This document shows, one piece after another, positions 32,026 to 36,147 of a DNA stretch of 36,147 nucleotides; within the stretch, counting starts at the first letter, position 1, and each line of letters starts with the position of its first letter. Location: positions 1 through 36,147 of the forward strand of contig NZ_JBGTCA010000390.1 of NCBI RefSeq assembly GCF_041749095.1, written 5' to 3'. The DNA comes from Aquiflexum sp041749095. GTDB lineage: Bacteria > Bacteroidota > Bacteroidia > Cytophagales > Cyclobacteriaceae. The notes below the pieces were generated by a model. That model made no database searches and was not told the DNA's origin. It saw only the letters and a list, made by a program, of their open reading frames with translations. Made by a program: the position numbers and the translations under genes.

Positions 32026-33133
32026 TAAGATCATAGTTTTATATTTAGATGATGAGGATAATAACCTTAACTCCTTTAGGGCAAGTCTTAGAAGAGAGTT
32101 TAAGGTTGTTACAGCCTTGACTGCTGAGGAAGGTTTGTTGATAGCAGCTAAGGAGGAAATCCATGTAGTGATTGCAGACCAAAGAATGCCAGGGCTGTCT
32201 GGGGTAGAATTTTTTGAGAAATTAATGAAAATCAATCCTGACCCTATCAGGATTTTATTGACGGGATATTCGGACATAGCAAGTGTGATAGACGCCATCA
32301 ATAAAGGGGAGGTTTATAGGTTCATTGACAAGCCTTGGAATATTGATCAGGTGAAAATTGCCATTAAGAATGCTGCGGAGATCTATTTTACCAGAAAAGA
32401 ATTGAAAGACAAAAACGAAAGGTTACAAAAAATTCATTCTGAAATGAACCAGTTTGTGTATTCTTTGTCGCATGAGCTCCGGGGGCCATTAATGAGTATT
32501 TCAAGTGTATCAAATCTTGCAAAAATGGTATCCAAAGACCCATCTGTAAGAGAATATTTTGACATGATAGATTCGGCTACCGATAAACTAGACGATTATA
32601 TATTTAAAATAATGGATTTTTATCGTGCCACCAAAATTGAGAATAAAATTGCTGAAATCAATTTTAATGAAATTGTTTCTGAGCAACTGGCCTCTTTCAA
32701 GAATAAGTGGGATTTGAATGGGATTGATATAATTGTCAATGTTAACCAATCAGGTCCATTTTTTACAGATGATTCCAAATTAAAAGTAATTCTGAATCAC
32801 CTGTTCAGCAATGCATATAATTACCAAATAGAAAACAATCCCAATAAAGCCATTTGGATTTCAGTAGAAAGCAATGGCAATTCAGCGAATCTAGTATTTG
32901 AAGATAATGGAATAGGGATTGAGCGCGCTTTTTTAGGGGAGGTTTTTAACCTGTTTCAAAGAGCTACCCAAAAAAGTGCAGGGTCAGGCCTTGGATTGTA
33001 CATGGTAAAAGAATCCGTAACTCAGTTAGGAGGAAAGATAGATATTAATTCAGTTGTGAATCAAGGAACCAAAGTGACGATACATTTACCGACACTTGCA
33101 GTACCGCAAAATGAAAAACAAATGGTTGAATAA
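32018..33133 (+). CDS. REC-first histidine kinase (receiver + HisKA + HATPase)
   Basis: A 371-residue soluble kinase with a receiver at the front (residues 1-125, Asp54 in IADQRMPG, Lys105) followed by HisKA with His152 in YSLSHELRGP and HATPase with DNGIGIE and GSGLGLYMV. This order is opposite to ordinary hybrid kinases, so it may be controlled by phosphate arriving at Asp54 from the upstream 7TMR kinase and pass a signal on through His152. No membrane segment is seen. It overlaps the upstream kinase gene by 8 bp, a sign of coupled translation. A gap of 251 bp follows. Confidence 0.9.
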   Translation: MTDKIIVLYLDDEDNNLNSFRASLRREFKVVTALTAEEGLLIAAKEEIHVVIADQRMPGLSGVEFFEKLMKINPDPIRILLTGYSDIASVIDAINKGEVYRFIDKPWNIDQVKIAIKNAAEIYFTRKELKDKNERLQKIHSEMNQFVYSLSHELRGPLMSISSVSNLAKMVSKDPSVREYFDMIDSATDKLDDYIFKIMDFYRATKIENKIAEINFNEIVSEQLASFKNKWDLNGIDIIVNVNQSGPFFTDDSKLKVILNHLFSNAYNYQIENNPNKAIWISVESNGNSANLVFEDNGIGIERAFLGEVFNLFQRATQKSAGSGLGLYMVKESVTQLGGKIDINSVVNQGTKVTIHLPTLAVPQNEKQMVE

Positions 33134-33223
33134 CAGTTTTTTTCAATAAAACAATCCGTAATGGCAAAAGTAAATCTGAAAGCCCCAAGTTTAATTTGCC
33201 AAACTCTAAATTTCAGGTTTGTT

Positions 33224-33244
33224 CCGTCTTCCGTCTTCGGTCTT
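33224..33244. repeat. Heptanucleotide tandem repeat, 3 units
   Basis: Three 7-bp units CCGTCTT, CCGTCTT, CGGTCTT lie in the 251-bp gap between the REC-first kinase and ppa. On the minus strand they read AGACGGA, the same unit found at 9139-9145. No hairpin component accompanies them here. The rest of the gap (33134-33384) contains a weak GGTGA...TCACC hairpin at about 33280-33312 and no clear promoter box. Confidence 0.7.
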
Positions 33245-33384
33245 CTAGCCCCGTTTATAGAAAATGTCAGCAACCAGTAAAAAGGGTGATATTCATATTT
33301 TACAATTCACCATCCTTTGTTTGAAAAGCATTTTGCAGTTAAATTGCGATGAATTAATCTGTTTTCATTTAAAAGTTTTTAGTT

Positions 33385-33924
33385 ATGATTCATCCATGGC
33401 ATGATGTGAATATTGGTAAGGAAGCTCCTGAGTATGTGATGGGGGTTATTGAAATCCCCAAAGGAAGTAAAGGAAAATACGAATTGGATAAAACAACCGG
33501 CATGTTGCTATTGGACAGGGTATTGTTTTCAGCCGTACATTATCCCGCCAATTATGGTTTTATTCCACAGACATTTTGTGATGACAATGATCCACTTGAT
33601 ATTTTGATCATTTCCCAGATTGATATTCCTTCCATGACTTTGGTAAGAGCCAAAGTGATAGGAGTCATGCGAATGGTGGATGGGGGAGAAGCTGATGACA
33701 AGATCATTGCTGTGGCATCGGAAGACCAATCTGTCAATTATATCAATGACATAGATGAATTGCCTCCTCATTTGATGAAAGAAGTGCACAGGTTTTTTGA
33801 AGACTATAAAAAACTGGAGAATAAGGAAGTTAAAGTTGAGGACTTTTTAGGAAAGGAAGAAGCTTTTAGGATCATTCAGGAAAGTATTGATTTGTACGAC
33901 AGGGACATCAGAACGCAGAGATAA
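33385..33924 (+). CDS. ppa: Inorganic pyrophosphatase, family I
   Basis: A 179-residue soluble enzyme that hydrolyses pyrophosphate to phosphate, pulling biosynthetic reactions forward. The family signature is DDNDPLDIL (about 67-75), with metal-binding aspartates. Upstream, IPKGSKGKYELD and the VHYPANYGFIPQT motif match the active-site strands, and a later DGGEADDKIIAV supplies further acidic residues. The length is normal. It is monocistronic with a strong terminator immediately downstream. Confidence 0.97.
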   Translation: MIHPWHDVNIGKEAPEYVMGVIEIPKGSKGKYELDKTTGMLLLDRVLFSAVHYPANYGFIPQTFCDDNDPLDILIISQIDIPSMTLVRAKVIGVMRMVDGGEADDKIIAVASEDQSVNYINDIDELPPHLMKEVHRFFEDYKKLENKEVKVEDFLGKEEAFRIIQESIDLYDRDIRTQR

Positions 33925-33929
33925 ATAAT

Positions 33930-33957
33930 AGCCCGGTAATTTTTCCGGGCTTTTTTC
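33930..33957 (+). terminator. Rho-independent terminator after ppa
   Basis: AGCCCGG (33930-33936), an 8-nt loop, and CCGGGCT (33945-33951) form a perfect 7-bp GC-rich stem. The final T opens a run of six Ts (33951-33956). It begins 5 bp after the ppa stop codon and separates ppa from the porin gene. Confidence 0.88.
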
Positions 33958-33970
33958 TGACCAAACCGAT

Positions 33971-35011
33971 ATGAAAAATCTTTCGTTTTTGATAATTATT
34001 TTTTGCCACCAACTTTTGGCCCAGGAATCCCAATCTCCCAAAATCCAGTTTTCCGGATATATTGAGGCTTATTACAATTATGACTTCAACCAACCTGAAA
34101 ATCACCTAAGGCCTGATTTTCTGTATAATTTCACGAGGCATAATGAATTCAGCATCAACTTGGCAGTGCTGAAGGCAAGTTATGAGGATAATCATATTCG
34201 TGCGAACCTGGCCATCATGGGAGGTACCTATGCCCAGTTCAACCTGGCCGCTGAACCTACATGGGCCCAAATGCTCAATGAGGTTTCGGTAGGGGTGAAA
34301 TTGAATGAAAAGTTATGGCTTGATGTGGGTATCATGCCATCTCACATTGGGTTTGAGAGTTGGTATGGGATGGATTGTTGGCATCTTAGTCGAAGTCTGC
34401 TGGCAGAAAACTCACCTTATTTTCTGACAGGCGCAAGATTTTCCTACGCATATAGCGACAAAACTGATTTTCAACTTTGGTTGGCAAATGGCTGGCAGAA
34501 TATTCAAAGAGATTCCAGAAACCAGTCTATGGCAATTGGGTTCGGAGTGAACCATAGACCATTTGAAGGTTTGGAAATCAACTATGCAAATTTCTTCGGC
34601 GATGAAAATCCACAGCCCGTCAGGATGAACAGGTTTTTCAATAATTTTTATGCCCAATACGAGAAAAATTACTGGGGAATAACCGTAGGGGCGGATTATG
34701 GAATTGAGGCATTTTTTGCCGGAACCCATCAGTGGTTTGGACTTACGGCTTCCTTGCGCCGTCGATTTGCAGAGAAGTTTTTTGTAGCAGGAAGAGCAGA
34801 GTATTATTCTGATCCTGTGGGTATTATCCTCAATGAAGGATTAAAAGTATCCGGATTGTCAGTTAACTTGGATTACCAGATCAGCAAATCTGCCTTGGTC
34901 AGAATTGAAGCCAGACAATTCATGAGCCGGGAAGCTATTTTTCAATTACCCGAAGCCAAATTCAGTAAAGGGAACACAGCAGTGACCGGTTCATTGGCTG
35001 TCAGGTTTTAA
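33971..35011 (+). CDS. Outer-membrane beta-barrel protein, BBP2/OmpL-like porin
   Basis: A 346-residue protein with a signal peptide (about 1-18, ending LLA-QES). It has strands of alternating hydrophobic and polar residues, such as QFSGYIEAYYNYDF and ASYEDNHIRANLAIM, and a C-terminal AVRF, the terminal Phe typical of outer-membrane barrels. The overall pattern fits the BBP2 porin group of Bacteroidota. Its likely role is diffusion of small solutes across the outer membrane. The substrate is not identifiable. Its start is 47 bp after the ppa stop, past the terminator. Its end overlaps the convergent small gene by 4 bp. Confidence 0.8.
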   Translation: MKNLSFLIIIFCHQLLAQESQSPKIQFSGYIEAYYNYDFNQPENHLRPDFLYNFTRHNEFSINLAVLKASYEDNHIRANLAIMGGTYAQFNLAAEPTWAQMLNEVSVGVKLNEKLWLDVGIMPSHIGFESWYGMDCWHLSRSLLAENSPYFLTGARFSYAYSDKTDFQLWLANGWQNIQRDSRNQSMAIGFGVNHRPFEGLEINYANFFGDENPQPVRMNRFFNNFYAQYEKNYWGITVGADYGIEAFFAGTHQWFGLTASLRRRFAEKFFVAGRAEYYSDPVGIILNEGLKVSGLSVNLDYQISKSALVRIEARQFMSREAIFQLPEAKFSKGNTAVTGSLAVRF

Positions 35012-35469
35012 GGTTTCTTTTTTAATGGAGCCTTCTTCTTTGACAATGATTTTTGAATGTATTTGACAAAATCATCATAATTGATATGCTCGTGATTACT
35101 GATGGAAAACGAGCTTTTGTCATCAAAAACTATGGTCAGTTGTTTGAATTCTCTTTTGTTTGCAATGATCTGCTCTTCATCCCAAACCAGAACCTGGTTC
35201 AAAAGATATTTTTTGGTTTGATTTCTAAGGGGAAGTTGGGTGATGATAATTCCTTTTCCGGCAGAAATGAATTTGTAGGCTGCCATCATTTTGACCAAAA
35301 GCAATAAGATCACCAAAGTCAATAATACAGTCGAAAAAAGATAAATCAGCAAACCGAAGGTCCTTTGCGTTGCAAAATGATTTAGTGTATAAATCAAGCC
35401 ACCCACTAAAGTCACCACTATTAGTCCAAGGGCAAAGTAGGTGCTTGATTTTGGTTTGCAATGAATCAT
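35008..35469 (-). CDS. Small two-helix membrane protein, function unknown
   Basis: A 153-residue protein with two membrane helices (about 10-32 and 39-62) and a cytoplasmic domain of about 90 residues ending in a lysine-rich tail (KKKAPLKKKP). The soluble part, with GIIITQLPLR and a DDKSSFSISNHEH segment, has a short beta pattern reminiscent of bacterial PH-like domains; I do not have a firm family. It overlaps the upstream acpH-like gene by 4 bp and is presumably translated with it. Confidence 0.72.
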   Translation of the reverse strand: MIHCKPKSSTYFALGLIVVTLVGGLIYTLNHFATQRTFGLLIYLFSTVLLTLVILLLLVKMMAAYKFISAGKGIIITQLPLRNQTKKYLLNQVLVWDEEQIIANKREFKQLTIVFDDKSSFSISNHEHINYDDFVKYIQKSLSKKKAPLKKKP

Positions 35470-36059
35470 TGTGATCTTAATTCTGCAAGGGATTTTTTGG
35501 AGAAGCTGACCACGTCTTCAAAAAAATCACCAAAATGAACCTTTAGATATTCATGATGTTGGTCAAGGAACAAATGGGCTGTTTCCATTTTGGAATCGAA
35601 TTTGGTCCTTTTGGACATGCCGGTCAATGCCCTTCTGATGCCTTCCAAATCTCCGTATCCTGTCAGCCAATTGTAATATTTCATATAGCCAAATGTCATC
35701 AGGAATTTCTCAGGCAAGATCTCCTTATGTTCCTCAATGATGGCGTAGACATTTTCGGCAAATTCCTCAATGGGTTTGGGGAAATAATTTTTCCAATACC
35801 TTCCCAAAAAATAATCAAAGTACATATCGGTAATGACAGTAGAATATCTTCCGTATTCAGGTCTTAATATGGATTGGGCTTCCCTTACAACAGGATGGTT
35901 ATCGGTGTACTTGTCGATTTCCCAATGGAGCTTGATACCTACAACGATATCCTTTTCATAAGTATTTTCTATGTCTCCTCTTACAAAGTCACCGATAAAA
36001 TTTCCAATCAAAACTTTTGGGTCTCCAAAAGATAAATATGCGTGTGCGAGATAATTCAC
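35466..36059 (-). CDS. Acyl carrier protein phosphodiesterase-like (DUF479)
   Basis: A 197-residue cytoplasmic protein of the AcpH/DUF479 family, with the N-terminal MNYLAHAYLS motif, GNFIGDFVRG (about 19-28), a LHWEIDKYTDNH segment and DMYFDYFLGRYW. It would remove the phosphopantetheine arm from acyl carrier protein. The conserved sequence starts exactly at the GTG at 36057-36059, so GTG is the start codon. It is followed by the small membrane-protein gene with a 4-bp overlap. Confidence 0.88.
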   Translation of the reverse strand: MNYLAHAYLSFGDPKVLIGNFIGDFVRGDIENTYEKDIVVGIKLHWEIDKYTDNHPVVREAQSILRPEYGRYSTVITDMYFDYFLGRYWKNYFPKPIEEFAENVYAIIEEHKEILPEKFLMTFGYMKYYNWLTGYGDLEGIRRALTGMSKRTKFDSKMETAHLFLDQHHEYLKVHFGDFFEDVVSFSKKSLAELRSQ

Positions 36060-36103
36060 TTACGAGATAATTTTAGAGTCTGGGTTATGTATGTAATTTG
36101 CCC

Positions 36104-36111
36104 CAAATTTA
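36104..36111 (-). promoter_or_regulatory. Candidate -7 box for the acpH-like gene
   Basis: On the minus strand TAAATTTG matches TAnnTTTG exactly, 44 bp upstream of the GTG start at 36059. A -33 TTTG lies too close (11 nt upstream) to be convincing. The same 59-bp gap also holds the start of the plus-strand gene at 36119. Confidence 0.22.
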
Positions 36112-36118
36112 AGAATAG

Positions 36119-36147
36119 ATGTCAAAAATTCAGGAAGAATTAAGTTT
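36119..36147 (+). CDS. Start of a gene leaving the right edge
   Basis: The frame from ATG 36119-36121 reads MSKIQEELS and stays open to the edge. Its position, divergent from the acpH-like gene after a 59-bp gap, is what a gene start would look like. Nine residues are too few for a family call. Confidence 0.35.

Overview
The window looks like chromosomal DNA of a Bacteroidota bacterium, most likely order Cytophagales and possibly family Cyclobacteriaceae (the family is an inference). The pointers are a PorX-type response regulator with a PglZ effector domain, a fused LpxC-FabZ, a NagB-LmbE fusion, DUF4296 and other SPxC-like lipoproteins, a partial Bat aerotolerance operon, a 7TMR-DISM sensor kinase, weak or absent Shine-Dalgarno sequences, and candidate TAnnTTTG promoter boxes. 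No rRNA, tRNA, CRISPR array, transposase or phage gene was seen. Gene density is high, and several convergent pairs overlap at their 3' ends.

Layout. 1-546 is a gene-free block of intergenic repeats. 547-8990 carries carbon and sulfur metabolism: a gluconokinase/6-phosphogluconate dehydrogenase fusion (minus), then on plus a CBS-DUF294 nucleotidyltransferase, a NagB-LmbE fusion, a ROK kinase and a cystathionine beta-synthase. 8991-9846 is a second repeat block with the same components as 1-546, in the same order but inverted. 9847-11681 holds a membrane protein and AlkB alkane monooxygenase. 11659-14462 (minus) is DUF58 - membrane protein - BatA. 14587-17321 is a DUF4296 lipoprotein and MutS2. 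17331-22985 (minus) is a lipoprotein and the lipid A operon HD hydrolase - lpxD - lpxC/fabZ - lpxA - ABC ATPase. 23037-26241 is porX - tsaE - alanine dehydrogenase.

26238-33133 is the most intriguing part. It has a single-domain response regulator, divergent from a tightly packed four-gene unit: an E1-like/nitroreductase-like fusion (Rv1355c family), a GNAT-like acyltransferase candidate, a 7TMR-DISM sensor histidine kinase and a REC-first histidine kinase. The last three junctions are 4 nt apart or overlapping. The divergent promoter region carries a 12-bp inverted repeat. The arrangement suggests small-molecule synthesis or modification coupled to its own sensing. That is inference, and no product can be named.

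33385-36147 holds inorganic pyrophosphatase with a strong terminator, a BBP2-like outer-membrane porin, a small membrane protein, an ACP phosphodiesterase-like protein, and the first codons of a gene leaving the right edge.
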